DNA of 64,000 bases. It comes from Bacillota bacterium (lineage in GTDB: Bacteria > Bacillota > Clostridia > Christensenellales > Aristaeellaceae). Position numbers and translations under genes: made by a program. Below are positions 27,759 through 36,250 of this stretch, piece by piece (the first letter of the stretch is position 1; every line of letters starts with the position of its first letter). The DNA is taken from positions 80,409 to 144,408 of the forward strand of contig JAEWVC010000008.1 in assembly GCA_023459275.1 (NCBI GenBank). The letters are read 5' to 3'. The notes below the pieces were generated by a model. It made no database searches. It was given only the letters and a program-made list of their open reading frames with translations, and was not told where the DNA came from.

Positions 27759-28208
27759 TTACCGGTGCAGTACTTTGATCACCACTTTTTGGGTGCTGCC
27801 CTCCCCGATCACAGGACGGTGCGCGTCGTTGGGAAAGAAGATGGCGAAAGTTCCCACTTTCATGGGCAGCGCTATCCCATGCGCGGGATCATGGGAGCAA
27901 AGGGCATCCTTGCTCTCGTCATATGCATCCCAGCCCGCTATCTGCTCAAGCGGTGCGCAGGCGATGGTTTCCCCGTCCTTCAGGGCAATCTGGATATCTA
28001 TGTACTTTCTGTGGGCCTCCCAAGCGGTTTCTTCAAATGGCTTCAAGGCAGGCTCCTGCAGGGTCAGATACACCTGGCCGCCGCTGATATCATGCCTGCC
28101 CGGGGGAAAATGGGTAAAATCGGCCGTCTTCAAAAAATCAATCGCCTGGTCAAGATAAACACTCATTCCTTTGTATATGCCCGCGTTTTGCAAAGTATCA
28201 TAAATCAT
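27759..28208 (-). CDS. YhcH/YjgK/YiaL family protein (sugar anomerase-like)
   Basis: This 149-residue cupin-like protein has the family segment AWEAHRKYIDIQIAL with conserved His and Asp, and GTFAIFFPNDAHRP near the end. E. coli YhcH (NanQ) lies in the nan operon and speeds opening of sialic acid for the lyase; a similar role is inferred here from context. ATG 28208 is preferred because GGAAGG lies 8 nt upstream, and an ATG ten codons further up is weaker. It follows the AGE-family epimerase gene by 32 bp on the minus strand, so both are probably co-transcribed from the promoter near 29545. Confidence 0.85.
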   Translation of the reverse strand: MIYDTLQNAGIYKGMSVYLDQAIDFLKTADFTHFPPGRHDISGGQVYLTLQEPALKPFEETAWEAHRKYIDIQIALKDGETIACAPLEQIAGWDAYDESKDALCSHDPAHGIALPMKVGTFAIFFPNDAHRPVIGEGSTQKVVIKVLHR

Positions 28209-28240
28209 TTTGGCACTTCCTTCCCTCACACTTATCATTG

Positions 28241-29446
28241 TTACCCACGGATGAGCTGCCCAAGCATTTGATCAGCCATGATCAGCATCCGCGGCAAATG
28301 GAACGGGCCCTTGAACGTGGAGCCCTTGCAGGGGGGCTCGGTGGGTTTCCCGTCGCGGCGGAGATAGCCGAACCATTCGCCATAATCAGGATCGGAAAAC
28401 ACGCGCTGGCAATAGGCAAGCGTCCTTTCAAACCAGGACAGATATTCCGCTTGCTCCGTATCGCGGTAAAGCATCAGGGACGCAATCAGAAGCTCATTAT
28501 GGGGCCACCACAGCTTCATATCATGTTCATAGGCCTCGGGCGGGAGCCCTTTGAAATCCACAAAATACAGCAGTCCGCCATATTCCTGATCCCATCCCTT
28601 TTGGATGGCAAAGTCAAACATTTGCCTGGCTTTGCCGTAAAGCGCTTTGTTGTTTTGATAGGACGCCTCCTCCATCAGGAACCAGGCGCATTCTATATCA
28701 TGTCCCGGGTTGACCATGCGGCCCGCCGTAAAATCGTCCATGACCTCCCCGCCGGGGCCCACGTTTTCCAGGGTGCAGCCAATTTCCGGTTTCAGGTGAT
28801 ACCGTACGATCTCGCCGGCGCTATCCTTTGCCCGTTCCTGGTAAAGGGATATGCGCTCCGGGTCGCACCTGCGCATAACGGCGCTCAGGTTTAGGTAGAT
28901 CATAGGGTCCGCCAGGGCCCGGCCTGTGCGCGTTTCGGGAATGGTTTTGGGGCCCAGGCCGGCCGGGTCAGCCATCAGGCCATGGTTGAGCTTGTAAATG
29001 AGTTCATAATACGAGCGTGCGCGGTGCAGGGCCTCCCTGTCGCCGGTCAAAGCCGCATACTCGGCGTTCGCCATTACATAAAACGCCTCGCTGAAACAGT
29101 AGCGCCTTTGGCGCAGCGGCCTGCCGTCTTTTGTGACGGTGAAATAAAGGCGCCCGCCGGCGCTGCGGTTGATGCAGTAGGCTTCCAGAAAGTCAAGGCA
29201 GCTTTTTGCGGCCGACAGCCATTGCGGGCGTGTGCCGTATACCGCGCACAGGTGGGAGAACGTCCAGGCGCAGCGCCCTTGCATCCATACGCTTTTGTCG
29301 GTGGAAAAAACCGTGCCCGCACGGTCAAGGCATGTATAGACCCCGCCGTATTCCTGATCGATCCCATGTTCCAGCCAAAAGGACAGGCAGCGGTCAAGCT
29401 CTGCCCTTACCCATTTTTGATGGACGGCCAATTGTTCCACATCCAT
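28241..29446 (-). CDS. AGE family epimerase/isomerase (N-acylglucosamine 2-epimerase-like)
   Basis: This 401-residue alpha/alpha-barrel sugar epimerase contains HGIDQEYGGVYTCLDRAG, KSVWMQGRCAWTFSHL, NPGHDIECAWFLMEE and LWWPHNELLIASLM. These match the renin-binding-protein/GlcNAc 2-epimerase pattern, including the conserved histidines. The likely reaction is ManNAc to GlcNAc interconversion after the neuraminate lyase; mannose or cellobiose epimerisation is the alternative. The start ATG follows ATAGGAGGAACG. It heads a two-gene minus-strand operon with the YhcH-like gene. No kinase for the product is seen in the window. Confidence 0.87.
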   Translation of the reverse strand: MDVEQLAVHQKWVRAELDRCLSFWLEHGIDQEYGGVYTCLDRAGTVFSTDKSVWMQGRCAWTFSHLCAVYGTRPQWLSAAKSCLDFLEAYCINRSAGGRLYFTVTKDGRPLRQRRYCFSEAFYVMANAEYAALTGDREALHRARSYYELIYKLNHGLMADPAGLGPKTIPETRTGRALADPMIYLNLSAVMRRCDPERISLYQERAKDSAGEIVRYHLKPEIGCTLENVGPGGEVMDDFTAGRMVNPGHDIECAWFLMEEASYQNNKALYGKARQMFDFAIQKGWDQEYGGLLYFVDFKGLPPEAYEHDMKLWWPHNELLIASLMLYRDTEQAEYLSWFERTLAYCQRVFSDPDYGEWFGYLRRDGKPTEPPCKGSTFKGPFHLPRMLIMADQMLGQLIRG

Positions 29447-29540
29447 GCATCGTTCCTCCTATAGCCAAGGTGCCGAATATGCCTCAAAGGCGGTACGCCT
29501 TCCTAAGAGATGATACAGCAGCTCACCTCCCCGTGCAATG

Positions 29541-29549
29541 ATTGTAGCA
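29541..29549 (-). promoter_or_regulatory. Extended -10 promoter of the epimerase operon
   Basis: On the minus strand, TGC followed by TACAAT gives an extended -10 box about 95 nt before the AGE-family start. The -35 region is poor, so an activator or the TG extension probably carries recognition. The rest of the 29447-29715 gap shows no gene. Confidence 0.5.
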
Positions 29550-29715
29550 CAGATGGCGGTACGGATGGATACGATATTTTCAGGATTCTTCACAATTTAT
29601 GCAAGAACATTTCGAAGGCGGCATACCAAAGAAACGTTCACTGTTTATGAACCGGTACAGATTTTTAGAAAACCGTATGCACAGTATGCGGAGGCTTGCT
29701 TTGGTTTGTCCTTCC

Positions 29716-31860
29716 CTAGAACCCTTCCACAAACCGGTCTACCACCAGCTGGCGGAATTCCGGTGAAAGCGCGGCGAAGTAAGCGGTGAAGCCTGTGACC
29801 CGCACCACCAGGTCCGGATGCAGGTCGGGATTTTGATTGGCGCTGAGGATTTTCTCCTTATCCAATACATTGATATTGATCAGTGTGCCGCCCAGGTCAA
29901 AATGGGTGCGGATTAATTGCTCCACGCGCTCGATGCCGCCTTCTTCCCTGGAGGTTTTGGGGTCAAACTCCAGCTGGAGCGGCGCGGTGTTGCCATATCC
30001 CGCCTGGACCCTGGCGATGCCGGTGGCCATTGCGGTGGCCGCGCCGTCCCGGCGGAAGCCGGGATTGGGGTTGGCACCGTGGGAAATGGGCATGCCTGCC
30101 TTGCGCCCGTTGGGGGTGGCGCCTACGCACTTGCCGTACTGAATGGTCCTGGACCAGGAGAAAAAGCCGGGCACCAGGGTGCGCCTTCCGGGCATGGGCT
30201 GGGCTTTGACGGCGCTTACAAAAACATCACGGATGCGTTCCGCCCAGCTGTCGCCCAGGGAGTTTCCCTGGCAGAACTTTTCGCTTGAGGACAGCATCAG
30301 CCGAAGCCGCTCCCCCTGGACCCCTTCGTAGTTGCTTTTAAGCGCCTGCCAGACCTGCTCCCAGGTGGCCTTGCCCTCCCGCTCGATGCGCTGTTCCAGC
30401 GCCGCGAAGGAATCGGCGGCCACCGCCAGGGCGCAGCCATCCACGGCAATGGTGAACCATTTGGCACACTGAGAGATATCCTGCCCCGTTTCCAGGGTGT
30501 CCTCCATCATCAGATTCATGACCAATTCGGGTGTGATCTGATCCGCGTGGTCCAGGTGCAGGTTGACCCCCGCGGCGGTAGCCTTTACGGCGATGGCCAA
30601 ATGTTCCTGAAAAAGCGCAAAGAGCTTTTGCGTACTGTACTCCCCGCCGGCCATCATCTGCGCAAAGGCAGCTTCAAACACGCAGCCCAGATTGATTTTC
30701 ACCTGATCGTGCATGGGATACTCCTGCCCCGGCACAGCCATCCAGTTGCAGCCCACGGCGATGCGCTTGCGGGCGGTCTGTTTGTCTATCCCGTTGCGCA
30801 TGTATCCATCCACCAGGGCCACATCCCCGCAGAAGCGCGGCCAGCCGTTACGGTCGGAAAAGAGGTATTCCACCCCCCGGCGCAGGATGCCCGGGTCGCA
30901 GGCAGGATGCACACGGACGGTAATGTTCACGGCGATGTTGATGTCGTGGGCGGCGTCCAGAATCAGGTAGGACAGGGGGGTCGTCATATCCCTGTCCTGG
31001 CCGTCAAGGCCTGAAATCTGATAATAGTGCGGGTCGATCAGCAGTAGATTGGCCAGGATAAACCTGGCATCCTCTTGGGTGATGCGCCCCTGGGCAAGGT
31101 CTTTCTCATAATAGGGCCACAGGATCTGGTCCAGCTGGCAGCCGGCCCCGTCCCTGTCGTAGATGCGGGATACACAGTTGAACCAGGCGATCCATTGGCA
31201 GGCTTCCAGAAAAGTCTGCGGAGGCCTGTCAAGCACGGCCTGGTTGGCATCCAGCATCATGGTCAGGGTGCGCCTGATCTCCGGGCGCGTTTCCGTGGAA
31301 AGAAGGCGCCAGATCTGCGGGATGTGCCGGGCGATGAAATGCTGGATCGCCCGCACGGTACGCTCCTGCGCGCTATAGAAGTCGGCTTTCTCGGGATGAA
31401 AGACGCGGTAATGGGCAATTTTCTCCAGAAGGCCATGATAGCCCAGGGAGAGGCCGATGGTATAATCGCAGGCAAAGTGCGTGTCCCCGTCGATGCCGGA
31501 AGTGATGTTATATTTTTTCTGCAGGGGCTTGAGTTCCTCATAGGGGAAGCGGGATTCATCCCAGCGCGTGTTTGCCCGGTAGGAGGTGAGCATCACCCGC
31601 CAGCGCCCGCACAGAATCTCCATTGGATCCACATACAGGGGGTGCTCATCCATGATTTTGCAGAAATTGTCGCACATCCCCGCAAGGCCCCAAAAGCCGC
31701 CGTCGGGCCGACTGGATACAGGCTGAAAGCGGAAATCCTCCGGCACAGGCACCGTGCCGTAGTCATCCGCATCCATGAAGCCTTGCTGCCCGCGTTTTTC
31801 CAGGGTATGGCGCAGCTTTTTTTCCCGCAAGAGGGCGATCCTGTCCAGATAGGTGATCAT
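29716..31860 (-). CDS. Glycyl radical enzyme (pyruvate formate-lyase-like), atypical
   Basis: This 714-residue oxygen-sensitive radical enzyme has a glycyl-radical loop, VVRVTGFTAYF, with Gly690 as the probable radical carrier. The family motif CVGATPNGRKAGMPIS is at 578-593. The thiyl cysteine is Cys371 in AVGCNWMAVPG. Most eliminase- and decarboxylase-type members have Cys-x-Glu here and pyruvate formate-lyase has Cys-Cys, so neither function can be assigned. The first codons overlap the end of the activase gene by 4 bp, and the gene ends the importer-FAH-activase operon. The context suggests breakdown of an imported carbohydrate-like compound under anaerobic conditions. The reaction is unknown. 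Confidence 0.85.
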   Translation of the reverse strand: MITYLDRIALLREKKLRHTLEKRGQQGFMDADDYGTVPVPEDFRFQPVSSRPDGGFWGLAGMCDNFCKIMDEHPLYVDPMEILCGRWRVMLTSYRANTRWDESRFPYEELKPLQKKYNITSGIDGDTHFACDYTIGLSLGYHGLLEKIAHYRVFHPEKADFYSAQERTVRAIQHFIARHIPQIWRLLSTETRPEIRRTLTMMLDANQAVLDRPPQTFLEACQWIAWFNCVSRIYDRDGAGCQLDQILWPYYEKDLAQGRITQEDARFILANLLLIDPHYYQISGLDGQDRDMTTPLSYLILDAAHDINIAVNITVRVHPACDPGILRRGVEYLFSDRNGWPRFCGDVALVDGYMRNGIDKQTARKRIAVGCNWMAVPGQEYPMHDQVKINLGCVFEAAFAQMMAGGEYSTQKLFALFQEHLAIAVKATAAGVNLHLDHADQITPELVMNLMMEDTLETGQDISQCAKWFTIAVDGCALAVAADSFAALEQRIEREGKATWEQVWQALKSNYEGVQGERLRLMLSSSEKFCQGNSLGDSWAERIRDVFVSAVKAQPMPGRRTLVPGFFSWSRTIQYGKCVGATPNGRKAGMPISHGANPNPGFRRDGAATAMATGIARVQAGYGNTAPLQLEFDPKTSREEGGIERVEQLIRTHFDLGGTLININVLDKEKILSANQNPDLHPDLVVRVTGFTAYFAALSPEFRQLVVDRFVEGF

Positions 31861-32705
31861 GATGCATTTCCTCTTTCTATACCGTCCGTGTTCACGCCCG
31901 CGATGCGGACATGCCCGCCAAGCTTGGAGGCGGCTGCCTGCGCCAGCAGCAGCATCTGCTCCCGGCTTGGCCTTAGAAAGGTTTGACCCTGCCAGCCCTC
32001 TACGGCGGCAGCCTTCGACAGGCCCAAAGGATGGTAGGGCAGCAGCTCGTAGGCGGCAAGATGGCGCCTTTCACCGGCGAAGGCCGCGATTTTTGCGATT
32101 TCCTCCGGCGTATCGTTGACCCCGGGGATAACAGGCGTGCGAAGGAGCAGGGGTACGTGAAGGCTGTCCAGTTTTTGAAGGTTCGTAAGGATGAGGCCGT
32201 TGTCCACGCCGGTATACCGGCGGTGGGTGGCGCTGTCCCATGCCTTGAGATCGGCCATTACCAGGGAGCAGGCCGCCAGCACCGGCTCCGCCTGTTCCCA
32301 TGTGGCATACAGGCAGGTTTCCACAGCCGTTGGGATCCCCTTTTCCCTGCACTTTTCAAGGATGGCCAAGGCAAAACCGGGCTGCATCAGCGGCTCGCCG
32401 CCCGAGAGGGTGACGCCGCCTTCCTCCCCGTAGTAGGGAGCATCCAGCATGACCTGAGCCAGGATTTCAGCAACGGTTACGCGGGTCCCGCAGGGCACCT
32501 TGGCCCCGGCAAAGCAGCCTTCTTCACACAGGCCGCATCCGATGCAGCGCTCAGGGTAGCGCAGCGTCTCCGGCCCGGGCCTGATGCATTCCGGGTTATG
32601 GCACCAGGCGCAGCGCAGGGGGCAGCCTTTGAAGAACACCGTGGTGCGCAGCCCCGGCCCGTCGTGCAGGGAGCAGCGCTGGATATCCGTAATCAAACCT
32701 TCCAT
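31857..32705 (-). CDS. Glycyl-radical enzyme activating protein (radical SAM)
   Basis: This 282-residue activase generates the glycyl radical on the adjacent enzyme. The radical SAM cluster is Cys28-x3-Cys32-x2-Cys35 in KGCPLRCAWCHNPE. A second ferredoxin-like set, CIGCGLCEEGC, starts at Cys54. TLSGGEPLMQPGFAL is the SAM-binding GGE motif. Start candidates are 32720, 32711 and 32705; the last was chosen because AGGGG lies six bases before it. Its stop overlaps the glycyl-radical-enzyme start by 4 bp, confirming the pair. The second cluster motif is typical of activases for non-PFL glycyl radical enzymes. Confidence 0.93.
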   Translation of the reverse strand: MEGLITDIQRCSLHDGPGLRTTVFFKGCPLRCAWCHNPECIRPGPETLRYPERCIGCGLCEEGCFAGAKVPCGTRVTVAEILAQVMLDAPYYGEEGGVTLSGGEPLMQPGFALAILEKCREKGIPTAVETCLYATWEQAEPVLAACSLVMADLKAWDSATHRRYTGVDNGLILTNLQKLDSLHVPLLLRTPVIPGVNDTPEEIAKIAAFAGERRHLAAYELLPYHPLGLSKAAAVEGWQGQTFLRPSREQMLLLAQAAASKLGGHVRIAGVNTDGIERGNAS

Positions 32706-32707
32706 GG

Positions 32708-34534
32708 TCATCCCCTGCACAAAGTGGCCGATACTTCACCGATATGTTCGATGGAGGCGGAAAGGGCCACATGGTCCGCCTCCGGGGCCAGCATCACCCG
32801 CCGGGCAGTGCGCCCAAGGGTGACGACATCCCCGGGGAAGAGGGTGATGTGGGCTGTGATGGCTTCCAGCACCTGCGCGGCGGAGGCGATATATTCATCT
32901 ATGTCTCCCTGGGCTTCGCCCGCCGCGCCGGCGGAAAACCGCATCCTGCCCGCCGCCGGGGCAGGCCCCGGTACGATGCGGCCCAGGATGTTATAGCCGT
33001 CCCCCCATCTGGCATACACCTTGGGAAGATTCCTTTCCTGGCCTGTGGCAGGCTCCACCACCTGCTCCAGGAAAGACTGGTCGGCCAATGTGATCATAGG
33101 CGCATACCCCAGGATGTAATCCGCCGCATCCTCCCTACGGACCTTGGAAGCCAGCCGGCCCACGACGAAAGCCAGCTCCACCCCCGCCTCCACCCGGGTG
33201 GCCCGGGGAGCAAGGCGGACGGTTCCTCCGCTTAACGCAAGGGCGCTGTTGGGGCCGTTCAAAAACCGGGGCAAAGGCGTAGGCTTCATGCCTTCCTGCT
33301 GTTCCGCCAGGCGGTAGTTTCCATAACAGGTCCAGAAATGGCGCGCCAGGCCCAGGGACCAGCCGCCGATACCGGGCAGCGCCTCCAGCCCGGCCGCCAA
33401 ATAATCCTTCACAGCCGGGACCAGGCTCTGACGGATGGCTTCATCCCGCGGGCCGAAACGGGCGTTGGGCTCCCTTTCCTCAGGCGTGCGCCAGTCGCAG
33501 CGCTTTTTGTCCAGCACATAGGCGCTGACGGTGCCGATGCGCTCAATCTCCGAATCGATGGTATTGCCTCTTGGAAAATCCATTCCGGGCGTCACGGGCA
33601 GGCCGTCGGTACCCACCGTGCCCATGTGAATGATATCCCCCGGGGAAAGGGTCATGAAGCCGGACAGCCAATGGATGGTCCGCTCCACGCCCTGGGATGT
33701 GCCGGCAGTGTGGGACCTGTCCCGAAGCATGCTGTTTTGCTTGGTATACACCAGCAGGTCATATGGATTGCCCACCTCATCCCGGGTTACGATCCACGGC
33801 CCTACCACACAGTGGGCATCGGATTTTTTTCCGCACCAGGAGCAGGTTGCCGCCACGAACCAGTCCAATTCCTTTTCGATATCCACCTTGCTGTTCCAAC
33901 CGGGTAAAAACTCCGGATAATAATCGTTGATCTGGGAATCGATGACCACCGTATACCCCGCCACGTGGGAGACGGCTTCCTCAACGGGGATATTCTTTCC
34001 GCCCTTGCCGATCACCACACCAAGTTCCACATTGAAGCCCGCGCCATCCAAAAAAATTTCCTGATGTCCGATCACGGACCCGATGGGCCTTTGGTGGCCC
34101 TGGGGGAAAAAGTTGGTGATCCGTTTGCCGGGATTGTGGCGCCAGAAGGAAGGGCTGTTCTGTACCAGCCCAAACATCAGGCGCGGACGGGGGATAGGGG
34201 CGCGCAGACGGACCTGCGCCAGAGGAAAGCCGGCTTGGGAGGCAAAGTAGGCGTCATTTTCTTTGAGAAAGGCAAGGGTAAACCCTTGCATGCGGGTAAG
34301 CAGCGCCGTTCCCTGGTCCCCAAGGCCAAGAAAAGCATCCAGCGAGGCAGGCCAGCCACCGGCCGGGGCAAAGGCGGGCATGCTCCTGTACCAGCCGCTG
34401 GAGGGCAAGGCCGACTGGGCAAAAACCCGCTCCAAGGCTTCCGGCAGAAAGACCCAATCCACATCATGCGCCGGATGGCGCACGACAAACCCCCAAAGTT
34501 CCCGTCCATCCTTTTCGAAAGTGCACAGGCGCAT
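32708..34534 (-). CDS. Tandem fumarylacetoacetate hydrolase (FAH) domain protein
   Basis: This 608-residue protein contains two FAH-like domains. The first has ELGVVIGKGGKNIP, an N-D-Y segment after VVIDSQIND, and HMGTVGTDGLP. The second has ELAFVVGRLASKVR and LFPGDVVTLGRTARRV. Single-domain members are 210-330 residues, so this is a fusion. FAH enzymes cleave or decarboxylate 2-oxo or diketo acids. The first domain keeps more acidic metal-site residues by eye, and the second may be degenerate. ATG 34534 follows AAAGGAGG. It lies between the binding protein and the activase, so it probably acts on a keto-acid intermediate of the same pathway. Confidence 0.83.
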   Translation of the reverse strand: MRLCTFEKDGRELWGFVVRHPAHDVDWVFLPEALERVFAQSALPSSGWYRSMPAFAPAGGWPASLDAFLGLGDQGTALLTRMQGFTLAFLKENDAYFASQAGFPLAQVRLRAPIPRPRLMFGLVQNSPSFWRHNPGKRITNFFPQGHQRPIGSVIGHQEIFLDGAGFNVELGVVIGKGGKNIPVEEAVSHVAGYTVVIDSQINDYYPEFLPGWNSKVDIEKELDWFVAATCSWCGKKSDAHCVVGPWIVTRDEVGNPYDLLVYTKQNSMLRDRSHTAGTSQGVERTIHWLSGFMTLSPGDIIHMGTVGTDGLPVTPGMDFPRGNTIDSEIERIGTVSAYVLDKKRCDWRTPEEREPNARFGPRDEAIRQSLVPAVKDYLAAGLEALPGIGGWSLGLARHFWTCYGNYRLAEQQEGMKPTPLPRFLNGPNSALALSGGTVRLAPRATRVEAGVELAFVVGRLASKVRREDAADYILGYAPMITLADQSFLEQVVEPATGQERNLPKVYARWGDGYNILGRIVPGPAPAAGRMRFSAGAAGEAQGDIDEYIASAAQVLEAITAHITLFPGDVVTLGRTARRVMLAPEADHVALSASIEHIGEVSATLCRG

Positions 34535-34609
34535 TTTGAATCCTCCTTTATGCGCCCGGAGGCCCGGAGATGTCCGGGCCCCCGGCAGCTGGTTCATGAT
34601 GAAAGCGTG

Positions 34610-36160
34610 TCATTTGAAGGCTGCGGCATAGGAATCATAGGCTTGCTGGTACAAGCTTACGAACTCATCGATACCCATCTTCTTCAGGTTCCCAAGGTAG
34701 GTATCCCAGTCCGCGTCAATGTTGGACTGGCCGGTCACCCACATGGCTTTCATCTGGCCGACGGTATTAAAGATATCCGTGCGCAGTTCCGAGGCGCGGG
34801 TGACAAGGTCCGGCGCGAGGTAGGGCCTGGGCCAGATCTCCTTGTTGAGGATATCATAGTACAGGTCATACGAGGCCTTCTTGGTGGCATCCTCGGCGGA
34901 CATTTCAAACTTGGTACCGAAGTCTTCCTTGTAGAGCACAAAGAACACGCCCAAGGTATTGTGAAGCTGGTATTCCGCCAAGGTCAGCCCGTTGGGCGGC
35001 GTTTGGAACCCGAAGGTCCCGCCGTCTTTCTGGATGAGCACTTCGCCGATGGGGCCATAGTTGTTGATAAGCGTCTGCTCGGTGGTCCACATATCATCAA
35101 AGTAGTTCAGCAGCCGTTCCGGAGCCTTGCAGGCATCGGTGACGGAGAAAAAGTTTTTGATCCCCAGGGAGCCGGGATGGTAGAACCAGCGGGTCGCATA
35201 CCCTTCCGCCGTGGGAGGGAGGATCTGCACATACTGGTCGGAAAACTTGCCCATGGTCTTGGTGGTGACCACGCCGACGACGGGAGCCTCCCCGCTGAGC
35301 TTGGCGGTCACGGTTTCCAGGGTGGTGGTGAACATATCCTGGTAAATCAGCTTTTCCTTGTACAGGGAGGCCAGCCACTTGATGGCGGTTTTGTACGTTT
35401 CCTGAACGGGAGCGAAGGTCACCTTGCCATCCTGCACATACACGTAGGAATCAAAGTTGTTGTCCTTGGTGGGGATCCCGAAAATCCCCAGCCATGCCTC
35501 CATGTGCCTGAAGGAATCACCGTTGAACAGCATCAGCGGGATTTCATCCGCCAATCCGTTCCCGTTGGGATCGCCGTCACGGAAGGCCTTGAGTACCGTC
35601 TCAAACTCTTCAACGGTGGCAGGCACCGCAAGGCTCAGTTTGTCCAGCCATGTCTTGTTGATCCAGATGGGGCTTTCCAGGTAATCGCCGGGGTTTCCGT
35701 TGTACCTGGGCAGCGTATAGAAATTTCCGTCAGGCAGCGTGGAGATGGCCTTGGCGGAGGGCACCTTCTCAAAGAAGGTGTAGAGGTTGGGGGTGTTTTC
35801 CTGAGTAATCAGGCTGTTCAGCGGCTGCAGGATCCCCTGAGAGGACAGAAGGCTCACGTCCGACTCCTGCAGAGGGTTGCCGAAAATGGCATCGCCGTAA
35901 TCCCCGGAGCTGAACAGGATGCTGATGCGCTCCGCCATCACGCTGGGGTCGCCCAGACTGACCCAGTTGATGGTTACGCCAAGGCCCTTGTGCGCTTCGG
36001 CGTAGTCCTTCATGATCTGCTTGTCGCCCGGAGAAACGCCTGCCATGGAGTCGACGTAGTACACGGTGAAGGTGACGGGTTCAAGCCCCTGCGCGCCGGA
36101 AGCGGGGATCGTACCAAGGAGCAGAGTGAGCGCTACGGCAAAGATCAGCAGCTTTTTCAT
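34610..36160 (-). CDS. Extracellular solute-binding protein (LipO type)
   Basis: This 516-residue secreted binding protein belongs to a Lpl-type oligosaccharide importer. The signal peptide is MKKLLIFAVALTLLLGTIPASG, with no lipobox cysteine. PVTFTVYYVDSMAG, AIFGNPLQESDVSLLSS and FFEKVPSAKAISTLPDGNFYTLP are typical of the large group found with YesM/AraC-regulated transporters. The start was set at 36160 after GGAAGAGG. It is placed third in the minus-strand operon after the two permeases. The ligand is unknown, but the downstream catabolic enzymes suggest a uronate-, sugar-acid- or oligosaccharide-like compound. Confidence 0.92.
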   Translation of the reverse strand: MKKLLIFAVALTLLLGTIPASGAQGLEPVTFTVYYVDSMAGVSPGDKQIMKDYAEAHKGLGVTINWVSLGDPSVMAERISILFSSGDYGDAIFGNPLQESDVSLLSSQGILQPLNSLITQENTPNLYTFFEKVPSAKAISTLPDGNFYTLPRYNGNPGDYLESPIWINKTWLDKLSLAVPATVEEFETVLKAFRDGDPNGNGLADEIPLMLFNGDSFRHMEAWLGIFGIPTKDNNFDSYVYVQDGKVTFAPVQETYKTAIKWLASLYKEKLIYQDMFTTTLETVTAKLSGEAPVVGVVTTKTMGKFSDQYVQILPPTAEGYATRWFYHPGSLGIKNFFSVTDACKAPERLLNYFDDMWTTEQTLINNYGPIGEVLIQKDGGTFGFQTPPNGLTLAEYQLHNTLGVFFVLYKEDFGTKFEMSAEDATKKASYDLYYDILNKEIWPRPYLAPDLVTRASELRTDIFNTVGQMKAMWVTGQSNIDADWDTYLGNLKKMGIDEFVSLYQQAYDSYAAAFK

Positions 36161-36250
36161 GACATCCTCTTCCTTTCTGTTTCTTGAATGTGCTGGTTTC
36201 TGGAACCCCAAAATCTCTTACCCTCCTTCCCACCAATCTATTGTGCCGGC

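Noticed and set aside
29716..31860. Choline trimethylamine-lyase, glycerol dehydratase or pyruvate formate-lyase identity
   Set aside because: The required Cys-x-Glu or Cys-Cys active-site motifs are absent, so none of these names can be supported.
33965..36187. A 740-codon plus-strand frame opposite the FAH and binding-protein genes
   Set aside because: The minus-strand genes have clear families, signal peptide and ribosome binding sites. The opposite frame has no recognisable motif.
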